DNA of 46,421 bases from Steroidobacteraceae bacterium (lineage in GTDB: Bacteria; Pseudomonadota; Gammaproteobacteria; Steroidobacterales; Steroidobacteraceae), in the NCBI GenBank assembly GCA_019683695.1, contig JADGHX010000014.1, positions 1 to 46,421 of the forward strand, given 5' to 3'. The notes below the pieces were generated by a model. That model did not search any database. It was not told the DNA's origin and saw only the letters and a list, made by a program, of their open reading frames with translations. Numbering within the stretch: the first letter of the stretch is position 1; each line of letters starts with the position of its first letter. This document shows, one piece after another, positions 1 through 7,669 of the stretch. Both the position numbers and the translations under genes were made by a program.

Positions 1-90
1 CGGTGAGGCAGCGGCCAGGGCGGCGGGGGAACAAAACGCGGCGAACGCCGCCAGGCACGAAGCGGCGGCAAGACTGTGTTTGAACGGCAT
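1..90 (-). CDS. Partial exported protein (signal peptide only)
   Basis: Only the first 30 codons of a leftward gene are in the window; the rest lies beyond the left edge. An ATG opens a classic Sec signal peptide: a short basic start (M-P-F-K-H), a hydrophobic Ala/Leu/Phe core, and an A-L-A-A-A stretch that would serve as a signal peptidase I site. It follows the lipoprotein gene to its right on the same strand, with a strong hairpin between them. The mature protein and its function cannot be inferred. I am fairly sure of the start because the reading frame stays open to the edge and the composition is that of a signal peptide. Confidence 0.6.
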   Translation of the reverse strand, partial: MPFKHSLAAASCLAAFAAFCSPAALAAASP

Positions 91-138
91 GCCCGGAGCT
101 TACCGGGGAAGTGTTTCAGATTGAAAGCGGCGGATCAC

Positions 139-172
139 CCGTCAGGCGCGCGGACGCTCGCGCGCCTGACGG
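139..172 (-). terminator. Perfect 13-bp hairpin between two leftward genes
   Basis: The arms 139-151 and 160-172 are perfectly complementary (CCGTCAGGCGCGC on the left arm) around an 8-nt loop. The hairpin lies 8 nt after the stop of the lipoprotein gene and about 50 nt before the next start. No T-run follows, so it is either a U-poor terminator or an mRNA-processing or stabilising hairpin. Confidence 0.5.
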
Positions 173-180
173 AGAAGCAC

Positions 181-612
181 TCAGCCGTGCGCCTTTTCCT
201 GGGCAAGGTCCGCCTTCATGCGCTTGTAGTCGAGCGGACGGATCTCGGTGATGCGGCAGGTGTCGCGCCCGACACGGATCGAGTCGAAACCGCTGCTCAC
301 GGTATGCGGGAAACGCGACTTGATGGCCAGAGTCGTGGCGAACGGCAGATCGATGCACGGCTCCGCGACTGTGAGCAGGTAAGACTCGTTCACATTGGTG
401 TGAATCACGAGGTGATGATTGTCCACGGGCGTCCAGCCGTCATACCGCGTATACATGCGGATGTCCGATACAGGCTGACCCGCATACGCTGTGTAGCGGG
501 CGAGATCGGCCTTGTCCCCATCCTTGCGCGGAATCGCCGAGCAGGCGGCGAGGATCGCCGCCGCAAGCAGGGTCACGGCTGAAGCGAGCGTCTTGTGCGT
601 GCTTCGGATCAT
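181..612 (-). CDS. Small lipoprotein, DUF6491-like
   Basis: The protein has 143 residues. It starts with a lipoprotein signal peptide (basic start, Ala/Leu core) ending in the lipobox L-A-A-C at residue 24, so it should be lipidated and membrane anchored, facing the periplasm. The mature part is soluble with three more cysteines and alternating beta-type segments. The pattern 'I-R-x-Y-T-R-Y-D-G-W' and a C-terminal 'T-C-R-I-T-E-I-R-P-L-D' resemble DUF6491 proteins, a family without known function. The frame is open for about 80 codons upstream, but that stretch reads as non-coding; the ATG directly before the signal peptide was chosen. The family call is from memory and moderate. Confidence 0.75.
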   Translation of the reverse strand: MIRSTHKTLASAVTLLAAAILAACSAIPRKDGDKADLARYTAYAGQPVSDIRMYTRYDGWTPVDNHHLVIHTNVNESYLLTVAEPCIDLPFATTLAIKSRFPHTVSSGFDSIRVGRDTCRITEIRPLDYKRMKADLAQEKAHG

Positions 613-1312
613 CTTCGTTCTCACGTCATTCTCACGGATACCGCGCTTATGACCGCGCATCATGCAGTGGGTTCCGGCACCACTCGCCCCGGCAAACCCG
701 CGAGCGCATGCCCGAACGTGTCGATGCGAAGACAACCTGATGAGCCCCGGGTCAGCTCGGCGCCGACGCTCCCGGGTACCTCGAAAGGGACACCATCGAC
801 TTTGCCGGAGGTTCGAGCGGAACCGCCATCGCCCTTCCGTTGCCTCCCGATGCATTTCCCTTCCGGATGGATTTCAGCGAGACACACCATCCGCCCCTGT
901 ATCCCGCCACGATCGCCATCGCCCTTCTCCGGTGCAGCTTTGGCGCGGCAAGGACGCGCCGCCTCGATGAAGCGCTTGTTCGTGACGAAAAGCATCGCCA
1001 TGTTTCGGGCGTTCGATCAGGCTCAGCCTGGGCACCCTCCAGTCGGAGTCGTAGCGGCGCAGCCTGTCCTGTCGTGTTCAAAACGCGCGGCAGCCGTTGT
1101 CTTGCAGCTCGGCCAAGCTCAACGCAACGAGCGGCTTGCCGCGTCTGCGTTCGCGGCAGCGATGGCAAGGGCGCTGCGTTGAAGCATGGGACTCGAGCTG
1201 TGCTGTGCACGCCTGACACAGCACTGTCGCGACAATGCACACACACGCGAGTGTGGCGCAGGGGCTAATTGACGGGTCCCGCGATCTGCCGGATGCTACT
1301 GAACGGCTTCGA

Positions 1313-1363
1313 GGCTCATGTCCGAATCACTTTCGGAATCAACCACGGTATCGGACGTGAGCC
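1313..1363 (+). promoter_or_regulatory. 13-bp stem-loop upstream of TonB receptor
   Basis: Arms 1313-1325 and 1351-1363 pair over 13 bp with a single G-U wobble (GGCTCATGTCCGA against TCGGACGTGAGCC), leaving a 25-nt loop. It lies about 135 nt before the receptor start and could be an untranslated-leader structure or a terminator. The function is unknown. Confidence 0.4.
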
Positions 1364-1419
1364 CACGCGAAGCCGCGCTCACCTGACGATTTGATTTGAA
1401 GACATCCCGTTTCTGGACT

Positions 1420-1449
1420 TTCCGCCACACGCATCGGCCTGTGGCGGAA
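1420..1449 (+). promoter_or_regulatory. 10-bp stem-loop just before the TonB receptor ribosome site
   Basis: TTCCGCCACA (1420-1429) and TGTGGCGGAA (1440-1449) pair perfectly around a 10-nt loop. The structure ends 36 nt before the Shine-Dalgarno of the receptor gene. Being so close to the ribosome site, it may affect mRNA stability or expression, or be an operator dyad in DNA. Confidence 0.4.
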
Positions 1450-1499
1450 CGTACCCGCTTTCCGTGTCGGCGGTGCCTGACTTCGAAAGGGGAATGCTC

Positions 1500-4172
1500 A
1501 TGTCAAAGCGATCGCATCGGTTCCCGGTGAAGCCCCGGCAAACCCTGGCCGCCCTCCTCGCCTTCACGAGCGCGCTCTCAACCGCCCCGCCACTGCTTGC
1601 GCAACAGGAGCTGCGCGAGGTGGTTGTCACGGCGCAGCGCCGCGAGCAGGACATCCAGAACGTGCCCATCGCCATCACCGCTTTCACCGCCGACACGCTG
1701 CAATCGAAGCAGCTCAACGACATCAACGCCCTCAGCAACCTCACACCGAATGTGAATCTGGATGCGAGCTCCCCGTTCTCGGGCGACTGGTCGGTGCTCT
1801 CCGCATCGATCCGCGGCATCGGCCAGGACGACTTCGCATTCAACCTCGACCCGGGCGTGGGCGTGTACCTCGATGGCGTATTCCTCGCACGCACCATCGG
1901 CGCGAACCAGAACCTCATGGACGTGGATCGCATCGAGATCCTGAAGGGTCCGCAGGGCACGCTGTTCGGCCGCAACACGATCGGCGGCGCGATCAACATC
2001 GTCACGCACGTGCCGGGGCCGGAACGGCGCCTGGACCTGCAGGCGACGGGTGGCCGCTTCAATCGCCGGGATTTCTCGTTTCTCGTGGATGTTCCGCTGC
2101 GGGACAATCTGTTCTCGACGCTCACCGGGGCCTCGATGGTGCGCGACGGATACCAGCAAGTGGTTCCGTATCCCGAGGGCTCCCCCTACGCGGAAATCCC
2201 CTTCATCACGGATGCGGCGGCGGCCTACCCGAAAGCCGGATTCGATACGTCGCGCACGAACGGGGGCATCAATCAGCAGGTGCTGCGCGGAAAACTGCTC
2301 TGGCAGCCCACGGATAAATTCGAGCTCACGTTCGCGGCGGACTGGCAGCATCAGAACCAGCCGTCCACGGCAGCCACCGTGCTGCGCGTGTTCCCGACTA
2401 CGTCCCTGTTCGCCAGCATCTATCACTTCTGCATCAGCAATCCGGCATCCGTGCTGGACACCATCATGGCGGATGACCCGCGAGTCATCGCGGCCGTGCC
2501 GGAGCTTCCGCAGCTCGGGCAGACGCAGCCCATCTTCAACACCGGACCCAACGGGCTCTGCGGACCGCGTGCCGCCGGCACACCATTCGCGCCCGGCGGT
2601 GCGGCGCTGGGCGGTGCCGGCTACGTGGGCGGCCCTGGCGGTGCGCTGCTGCTGTCGGGCTCACCGCGCCTGTTCTGGGATGAGAACGCCGTCAACACGG
2701 GCGACAGAGACACGACGTTCTCGAACGGTGTGAGCTTCGCGGATCACGACGTGTTCGGCGGCTCGCTCACAGGGGTGTACGACTTCACGGACACACTGTC
2801 GCTCAAATCCATCACCGGATATCGCCAGATCGACTGGGACGTCGGCATCGACCTCGACGGTACGCCTGAGCAGCTTCAGGAAGTGACGGACTCCCAGCAC
2901 CAGAACCAGTTCTCGCAGGAGTTCCAGCTGAACGGACAGGCGTTCAACAACCGGCTTGATTACGTCGCCGGCCTCTACTACTTCGAGGAATCCGGCTACG
3001 TGCACGACTTCGTCCCATTCGAAGGCATCCTGTACATCTTCGATTACGCGAACGACATCGACACGAAGTCGTACGCCGGCTACCTGCACATGGATTTCCA
3101 GGTCACCGACCGGTTCACGGCCACACTCGGCGGGCGTTACTCGTACGACGACAAGCGATTCATTGGCGGCCAGGCCGACCTCAATGGCTTCTCGTACAAG
3201 CTGTTCGGGTGCCCCGCCGAAGAACGGCCGGCCGTCTTCCCGGTGTTCGGGGGCGTGCCGAACACGGGCAACATCACATGCCAGGAGTTCATCGGCTTTC
3301 CGGTTCCGGGCCAGCCGCTGCGGTATTTTCCAGCGGATCAGCAGAAGGAGATCTTCAAGGTCTTCACGCCGCGCGTGGGTGCGCAATACCAGTTCACGGA
3401 TGACGTGATGGTCTACGCGAGCTGGGCGAAGGGCTTCAAGTCCGGCGGCTGGACGACACGCCTCTCCCAGCCGATCGCCACAGGTGATGAAGCGCTGTTC
3501 CGCGAGGAAACCGCGAAGAGCTCAGAGCTCGGCATCAAGTCCGAGTTCTTCAACCGTCGCATGCTCGTGAATGCCGCCATCTTCTACACCGAGTACGACG
3601 ACATTCAGCTCAACGTGCAACAGGGCCCGTCCCCGGTGTTCCAGAATGCGGGCGACGCCACCATCAAGGGTGCTGAACTGGAGTTGCAGGCCATCACAGG
3701 CGGCGGGTTCTCGCTCAATCTCGCGGCGGGCTACATCGATGCGGAATATGACTTCATCAACCCCGACACGCTGATCCCGCCGGATGCGGATCTGCCGAAG
3801 ACGCCGGAGTACAAGGTCACCATCGGGCCGGCGTACGAGTTCGGCATCCGCAACGGCGGCAGATTCCGCGTGCGCGCCGACTACACGCGAACCGCCGAGA
3901 TGTTCAACGATTCACTGAACACGCCCGAGCTGAGGCGACCCGCCAGCAACGCACTGTCTGCGTCGGTCCACTATCTCTCGCCCAGTGAGCGATACGAGCT
4001 GATCGCGGGCGGCACGAATCTCACGAACGACCGCTATCTCGTCACCGGGTCGATTAATCTCTCGGCGGGCGAAATGGTCGGCACGTACAACCGGCCGCGG
4101 GAGTGGTTCATCAGCGTGCGGGCCCGATTCGGCGACTCCACCGGCGGTGGCGCGCGGTCGGAGGGGGAGTGA
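1500..4172 (+). CDS. TonB-dependent outer-membrane receptor
   Basis: This is an outer-membrane gated channel of 890 residues that imports a bound substrate using TonB-ExbBD energy. A signal peptide ends near L-L-A-Q-Q and is followed by E-V-V-V-T-A-Q-R-R, a TonB-box-like start of the plug domain. The plug shows the hallmarks V-G-V-Y-L-D-G-V, D-R-I-E-I-L-K-G-P-Q-G and L-F-G-R-N-T-I-G-G-A-I-N. The rest is a beta barrel with aromatic-rich strands. Of two ATGs at 1494 and 1500, the second is 7 nt after AAAGGGGA and was chosen. Barrels normally end in an aromatic residue; here R-A-R-F is followed by a polar tail of about 13 residues, which is odd. The substrate is unknown. The class is the one common in gammaproteobacterial and sphingomonad scavengers. 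Confidence 0.93.
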   Translation: MSKRSHRFPVKPRQTLAALLAFTSALSTAPPLLAQQELREVVVTAQRREQDIQNVPIAITAFTADTLQSKQLNDINALSNLTPNVNLDASSPFSGDWSVLSASIRGIGQDDFAFNLDPGVGVYLDGVFLARTIGANQNLMDVDRIEILKGPQGTLFGRNTIGGAINIVTHVPGPERRLDLQATGGRFNRRDFSFLVDVPLRDNLFSTLTGASMVRDGYQQVVPYPEGSPYAEIPFITDAAAAYPKAGFDTSRTNGGINQQVLRGKLLWQPTDKFELTFAADWQHQNQPSTAATVLRVFPTTSLFASIYHFCISNPASVLDTIMADDPRVIAAVPELPQLGQTQPIFNTGPNGLCGPRAAGTPFAPGGAALGGAGYVGGPGGALLLSGSPRLFWDENAVNTGDRDTTFSNGVSFADHDVFGGSLTGVYDFTDTLSLKSITGYRQIDWDVGIDLDGTPEQLQEVTDSQHQNQFSQEFQLNGQAFNNRLDYVAGLYYFEESGYVHDFVPFEGILYIFDYANDIDTKSYAGYLHMDFQVTDRFTATLGGRYSYDDKRFIGGQADLNGFSYKLFGCPAEERPAVFPVFGGVPNTGNITCQEFIGFPVPGQPLRYFPADQQKEIFKVFTPRVGAQYQFTDDVMVYASWAKGFKSGGWTTRLSQPIATGDEALFREETAKSSELGIKSEFFNRRMLVNAAIFYTEYDDIQLNVQQGPSPVFQNAGDATIKGAELELQAITGGGFSLNLAAGYIDAEYDFINPDTLIPPDADLPKTPEYKVTIGPAYEFGIRNGGRFRVRADYTRTAEMFNDSLNTPELRRPASNALSASVHYLSPSERYELIAGGTNLTNDRYLVTGSINLSAGEMVGTYNRPREWFISVRARFGDSTGGGARSEGE

Positions 4173-4186
4173 ACGAGAAGGTCTGC

Positions 4187-4500
4187 AGCACGGGCGGTGG
4201 GCTTCGGGCCCACCCGCGCTGCCAGACCCACGCGAGCGAACAGCACAGATCAGTGGGGTCTCGCCGCACGGGCGTGGGCTTCGAGCTCAACCTGCGCTAC
4301 CGACTCAGATGAAGCGAATATTCGGCACAGGTCTGGGGGTCTCGCCGCACGGGTGCGGGACTGCTCTCAACCCGCGCTGCCGACTTGCACCAAGAGAACA
4401 TTCGGCACAGGTCAATGGGGGTCTCGCCGCACGGGCGCGGGACTTTGCGCTCAACCCGCGTTGCCAACTCGACAAGAACAGAGCACCCGCACAGGTCGGT
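4187..4500. repeat. Decaying ~82-bp tandem repeat, about four copies
   Basis: The word GGTCTCGCCGCACGGG recurs at 4257, 4338 and 4420, giving periods of 81 and 82. Each copy continues with a GCGGG-rich part, CTCAACCCGCGCTGCC-like, an AGAACATTCGGCACAGGTC-like end and a G-run. An earlier, more diverged copy starts near 4187. The second and third full copies are nearly identical while the outer ones have drifted. The array sits in the convergent gap between the receptor and the serine hydrolase and encodes nothing convincing. The unit is too long for a VNTR of simple type. Confidence 0.8.
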
Positions 4501-4503
4501 GAT

Positions 4504-4534
4504 GGCGGGCAAAGCGACGGCCGCTTTGCCCGCC
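4504..4534. terminator. Bidirectional hairpin between convergent genes
   Basis: GGCGGGCAAAGCG (4504-4516) pairs perfectly with CGCTTTGCCCGCC (4522-4534) around a 5-nt loop. It lies between the stop of the receptor gene and the stop of the oppositely oriented hydrolase gene, right after the tandem repeat. There is no T-run, but the 13-bp GC-rich stem and position suit a shared terminator. Confidence 0.6.
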
Positions 4535-4595
4535 TGATCCTTGCAGCAGGTGATCAGGCCAGCGTTCGATCAGGCTGGCCCGACGAGCGTTCGCC

Positions 4596-5747
4596 TCATT
4601 CCGCCGCCGAGTGCACGATGTCCGACAGGCGCTGGAAGCGCTCGGTGTTCGCGTTGCTCTCCATGACCCCGGCGCTCAGGCACACGAATGTGATGTCGCG
4701 CTCCGGATCCACCCAGTACAGCGTCGTCCCCGCGCCGTAGTTGCCGAACGTGCCGGGCGAGGCCAGCGTGCCGAACATGTGACGGCACATCGCCGTGCCG
4801 CGAAGTGAGAAGCCGAGCCCGATGTATGCCGGGTACGGAGGCCAGCCCCGCTCCTTGCCGCGCAGGGCATACAGCTCGTTCGGCTTCTCGCCCGTCCAGT
4901 TGCGGCGCGCCTGCGCGAGCGTGGCGGGCGAGAGGATTCGCGCCCCATCGAGCGTGCCGTTCTGCCGAAGCATCTCGGCGAAGCGGAACAGATCGGGCAC
5001 CGTGGACGCGATGCCCACCCACGGCATCTCGGCATGCTCCTCCTCGAAAGCGCCATTCGGGCCGAGATTGCTGTGGCCGCGATGGCCGATCGGATAATTG
5101 CCGCGGAAATCGGGCACCACCTTGCGCGGCTTCAGGTCCGCGCGCACCCCGACCGATGTGTCACGCATCTTGAGCGGATCGAGAATCTCCTCCTGCACGA
5201 GGGTCCGATACGACCGCTTCTTCGGATCGGTCTTCAGCACCGCAGCCGCGAGCAGCACATGATTCACGAGCGGCGAGTACGCCACGCGCTCGCCCGGCGG
5301 CTCGACCGGATGAACCACCTCGCACACGGCCGCGAACACTTCCTCAAAGCGATCGATGTACATGCCGGGCTTCACTTCGAAGATGATGGGGAACCCGGAC
5401 TGGTGCGAGAGCAGGTGAAAGATCTCGATGCGTCCGCGATCACCGCCCGAGAACTCCGGCACCACGTCCGAAATGCGCGTGGTGAGCGCGAAGCGCCCTT
5501 CCTCGATGGCGCGCAGGACGAGCACGTTCGTGAAGGCCTTTGTGATCGAGAACAGGCTGAACACCGAATCCATGCGCAGCGGCTGCGTCTGCGCGGCATC
5601 CGCACTGCCGATCGCCACCTCGAGCGCCACGCGGCCGCCGCGCGCGATCTTCAGCACTGCACCGTGGTACAGCCCGGCAGCGATGTCCTCCCGGATCACG
5701 GACTGCAGATGCTCGAGACGCTGCGGATTCATGTTCGACTCAGCCAT
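4596..5747 (-). CDS. Serine hydrolase, beta-lactamase/esterase EstB family
   Basis: This 383-residue serine hydrolase has the penicillin-binding-protein/class C beta-lactamase fold. The nucleophile motif S-x-x-K is S67-I-T-K70 in 'F-S-L-F-S-I-T-K-A-F'. The family marker H-L-L-S-H-Q-S-G follows near residue 111, and Tyr157 in 'V-A-Y-S-P-L-V-N-H' takes the place of the Y-x-N tyrosine. There is no signal peptide, so it is probably cytoplasmic and an esterase or amidase rather than a true beta-lactamase. GAGGGG precedes the chosen ATG by about 6 nt; the frame stays open far upstream but without protein-like sequence. The substrate is unknown. Confidence 0.88.
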   Translation of the reverse strand: MAESNMNPQRLEHLQSVIREDIAAGLYHGAVLKIARGGRVALEVAIGSADAAQTQPLRMDSVFSLFSITKAFTNVLVLRAIEEGRFALTTRISDVVPEFSGGDRGRIEIFHLLSHQSGFPIIFEVKPGMYIDRFEEVFAAVCEVVHPVEPPGERVAYSPLVNHVLLAAAVLKTDPKKRSYRTLVQEEILDPLKMRDTSVGVRADLKPRKVVPDFRGNYPIGHRGHSNLGPNGAFEEEHAEMPWVGIASTVPDLFRFAEMLRQNGTLDGARILSPATLAQARRNWTGEKPNELYALRGKERGWPPYPAYIGLGFSLRGTAMCRHMFGTLASPGTFGNYGAGTTLYWVDPERDITFVCLSAGVMESNANTERFQRLSDIVHSAAE

Positions 5748-6161
5748 GGACACACCCCTCAGTTGATAGGAAGCAAGGGCCTGCAGCCCTCTCGCTTTCT
5801 GGACGTTGCCTGCGTGTGCAGCGGCGAGGCACCGACTTTGCCCTTGGATCACAGAGCACGGACCTTCGAACGGCCGTTCCCGTCGCACATTCGTGCGGCG
5901 GCCCCAAGGCAAAGACATGACTGCGCCTGCGCTCGCGAAAGCACTCAGCAGGCGGGCGGATCGTGCCGGCAAGCGCCCGCTCGCCACAAGCGAACAGACA
6001 GGCGCCTGCCGATGCGACCGCATGCTGGACCAGCCAGCGCCTGACTGCACCAACGGGTACCCGCGCCAGCCGCTTGGAAGCTCCCCGGCCTGCAAACGCT
6101 TCGAGCGGGAACGCGCTCGACCGGCGGGGCGGCTCCGGCCGCACCGCCGGTCGGTCGAACG
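5748..6161. other. Intergenic region upstream of the serine hydrolase
   Basis: About 410 bases lie between two leftward genes. The hydrolase frame remains open through most of it, but the peptide is Arg/Ala/Ser-rich without family features and no good ribosome site precedes any upstream ATG, so I treat it as non-coding. It should hold the hydrolase promoter, though no clear -35/-10 pair stands out. Its right end holds a strong hairpin, listed separately. Confidence 0.4.
6118..6153 (-). terminator. Long GC hairpin downstream of DUF6152 gene
   Basis: CGACCGGCGG (6118-6127) pairs with CCGCCGGTCG (6144-6153). After one G-A mismatch the stem continues with GCGGC/GCCGC to a 4-nt loop. It begins 8 nt after the stop of the leftward DUF6152 gene. 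It fits a terminator position but lacks a T-run. Confidence 0.55.
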
Positions 6162-7211
6162 CTACTCGTAGTTCAGGTGCTCGCGCGCAGCGCTGAGATC
6201 ACACGGTGGCTGCTTCGCGAATTCCGAGTCGGCGGACTTCGTGTAAGTGCCCTGCCCCGTCACCGGCGCGGTGAAGTAATCCGGATCCTCCAGGGTATAG
6301 GAGACGCTCATGGCCATGCCACCGTCGATGAGCTTGTAGCGCTCGACGATGCGCTTGCGCGGGCCGGAATCGACGCCCGGCGCATTGCCCCACTTCACCG
6401 GGCTGAACCCGGTGGTCTCCACCACGAGCGTGCCATCCGGCTCGAACCGGCCGACCGAGAAGCCGAGCGGATCGGGCTTGTAGTCCGCCGGCGGCTTCGT
6501 GCGATTCAGCCAGATGACGCGGTCCGCGTCGATGTACTGCTCCTTCTGGATCTCGATGCGATCAGGATGGCGGATCCACTTGTATTCGTACACCGTCATG
6601 ATGAGGGCCGGGAGGCTGATCGGCCCGCATGAGAGCTGCGGATTGTCGTTCGCGTTCCATGCGACGGCCTGCGCTTTCCCCTTCGCGGTGTACGGCAGGT
6701 TCAGGTCCGGGCCGCCTGCGCCGAGCAGCACGCGCTTGCGCACCTCTTCCGCGGTGCCCGGGAACTTGTACCGCCAGTTGCCCGAGAAGTCCTTCGAGGG
6801 CTCGATCTTCGGGCGGCTGGCCACGGCATTCTGAGGCGGCACGCCGACCGAGTAGAGCACCCTGCCGTCCGCGAACACCACGCGATCGACGAGTGCGAAG
6901 TGCTTCGTGCGGTCCTTGTGAGGGTTCACGAAGAACTGCACCTCATCGCCCACCTTCAACGTGTTTGCCGTCCAGCCCTGACGGACGAGACCCGAGATGG
7001 AGTGGCCCTCGAAAGTCCATTCCTCCGCGACGCCCTTGTCGTTCACGACGGTGCCGGCCCAGAACACGTGCGGATTGCTCCATCGCACGCGCGTGATCTT
7101 CACCTTCATCGGAATCGTCTCGTTGAGCGCGAATGCGGCGCGGGAGTGATGCGCCATCGCCGGTGCACACACCAAAGAAGCCAGCAACACTACGGGCAGA
7201 AGTCGTTTCAT
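6162..7211 (-). CDS. DUF6152 family exported protein
   Basis: The protein has 349 residues and a clean Sec signal peptide ending A-P-A-M-A before H-H-S. The mature N-terminal ~110 residues match DUF6152: the His-His-Ser start, 'R-V-R-W-S-N-P-H-V-F-W', and a strand-rich domain with 'V-G-D-E-V-Q-F-F-V-N-P'. The remaining ~220 residues form a second beta-rich domain with repeated 'E-R-Y-K/V-E-T-T-G-F' type strands seen in longer members. The function is unknown; the proteins are exported, often in Steroidobacter-like and sphingomonad genomes beside TonB receptors, as here. GGAGAGG is 4 nt before the ATG. Confidence 0.85.
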   Translation of the reverse strand: MKRLLPVVLLASLVCAPAMAHHSRAAFALNETIPMKVKITRVRWSNPHVFWAGTVVNDKGVAEEWTFEGHSISGLVRQGWTANTLKVGDEVQFFVNPHKDRTKHFALVDRVVFADGRVLYSVGVPPQNAVASRPKIEPSKDFSGNWRYKFPGTAEEVRKRVLLGAGGPDLNLPYTAKGKAQAVAWNANDNPQLSCGPISLPALIMTVYEYKWIRHPDRIEIQKEQYIDADRVIWLNRTKPPADYKPDPLGFSVGRFEPDGTLVVETTGFSPVKWGNAPGVDSGPRKRIVERYKLIDGGMAMSVSYTLEDPDYFTAPVTGQGTYTKSADSEFAKQPPCDLSAAREHLNYE

Positions 7212-7401
7212 GTGCCTCTCCAAGCGGAACGCTGCGCCGGAGGTTCGGCTCTCGTTCGGACCGGCGCGAGCTGTGCGGGCGGACTGTATCACCGCCCGGC
7301 GTCCAAAACGCGGACACCAGCGCAGCGGTTCAGGAGGCTGCGGCGATGCCCGTGGGCGCGTCACTTGCTCTGCAGGTCTCCGACGTTGAGGTGCCGGGTC
7401 G

Positions 7402-7641
7402 ATGGGCACATCTGAATGGGCTGGACCGGAGGCTGACCGCATCGCCTTCCTGCTGAACCGCGACGGCTACCAGGCGACACGCGCCTGGGTGGAACGCACG
7501 CGGGACCTTTACTGGCACGCAATCCAGCCCGGCGAACCCCGCGCCGAATCCGACTATCGCCACCTTTTCGAGGCATCGATCCGCGACTTCGATCGCTGGC
7601 TCGCGGAGCACCCGCCAGCGGACGAGCCCAGGCCGAGATGA
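7402..7641 (+). CDS. Small conserved hypothetical protein (79 aa)
   Basis: This is a short soluble acidic/aromatic protein. The core 'R-D-G-Y-Q-A-T-R-A-W-V-E-R-T-R-D-L-Y' and the end 'F-E-A-S-I-R-D-F-D-R-W-L' resemble a small proteobacterial family I recall with 'G-x-E-A-T-R-A-W-V-E-R-T-x-x-I-Y-R' and 'F-I-E-S-Y-x-x-F-K-R-W-L'; its role is unknown. GAGGTG lies about 10 nt before the ATG. It is convergent with the alpha/beta-hydrolase gene, leaving 28 bases between the stops. The sensible amphipathic composition, unlike the Arg-rich frames around it, supports it as real. Confidence 0.65.
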   Translation: MGTSEWAGPEADRIAFLLNRDGYQATRAWVERTRDLYWHAIQPGEPRAESDYRHLFEASIRDFDRWLAEHPPADEPRPR

Positions 7642-7669
7642 GCACCCGGCCCGCCTCGGTGAGCCCGGG

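Larger units (their letters stand above)
613..1499. other. Long intergenic region before the TonB receptor, no convincing gene
   Basis: This stretch of about 890 bases separates a leftward lipoprotein gene from the rightward receptor gene. Open frames exist on both strands, but all encode Arg/Pro/Ser-rich, low-information peptides typical of GC-rich non-coding DNA. The word CGCCATCGCCCTT occurs at 824 and again at 914, hinting at a degraded duplication. The right end has two strong hairpins, listed separately, that belong to the leader of the receptor gene. I see no tRNA or insertion sequence. Confidence 0.5.

Noticed and set aside
660-1246. Overlapping leftward frames upstream of the DUF6491-like gene
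   Set aside because: No start signal and no recognisable motif; peptides change character with each frame, as in non-coding DNA.
4147-4740. Rightward frame through the tandem repeat
   Set aside because: Encodes only repeat-derived Arg/Ala-rich text and runs into the opposite-strand hydrolase gene.
4596-5747. Calling the serine hydrolase an antibiotic-resistance beta-lactamase
   Set aside because: It lacks a signal peptide and the usual Y-x-N and K-T-G details; an esterase of the same fold is more likely.
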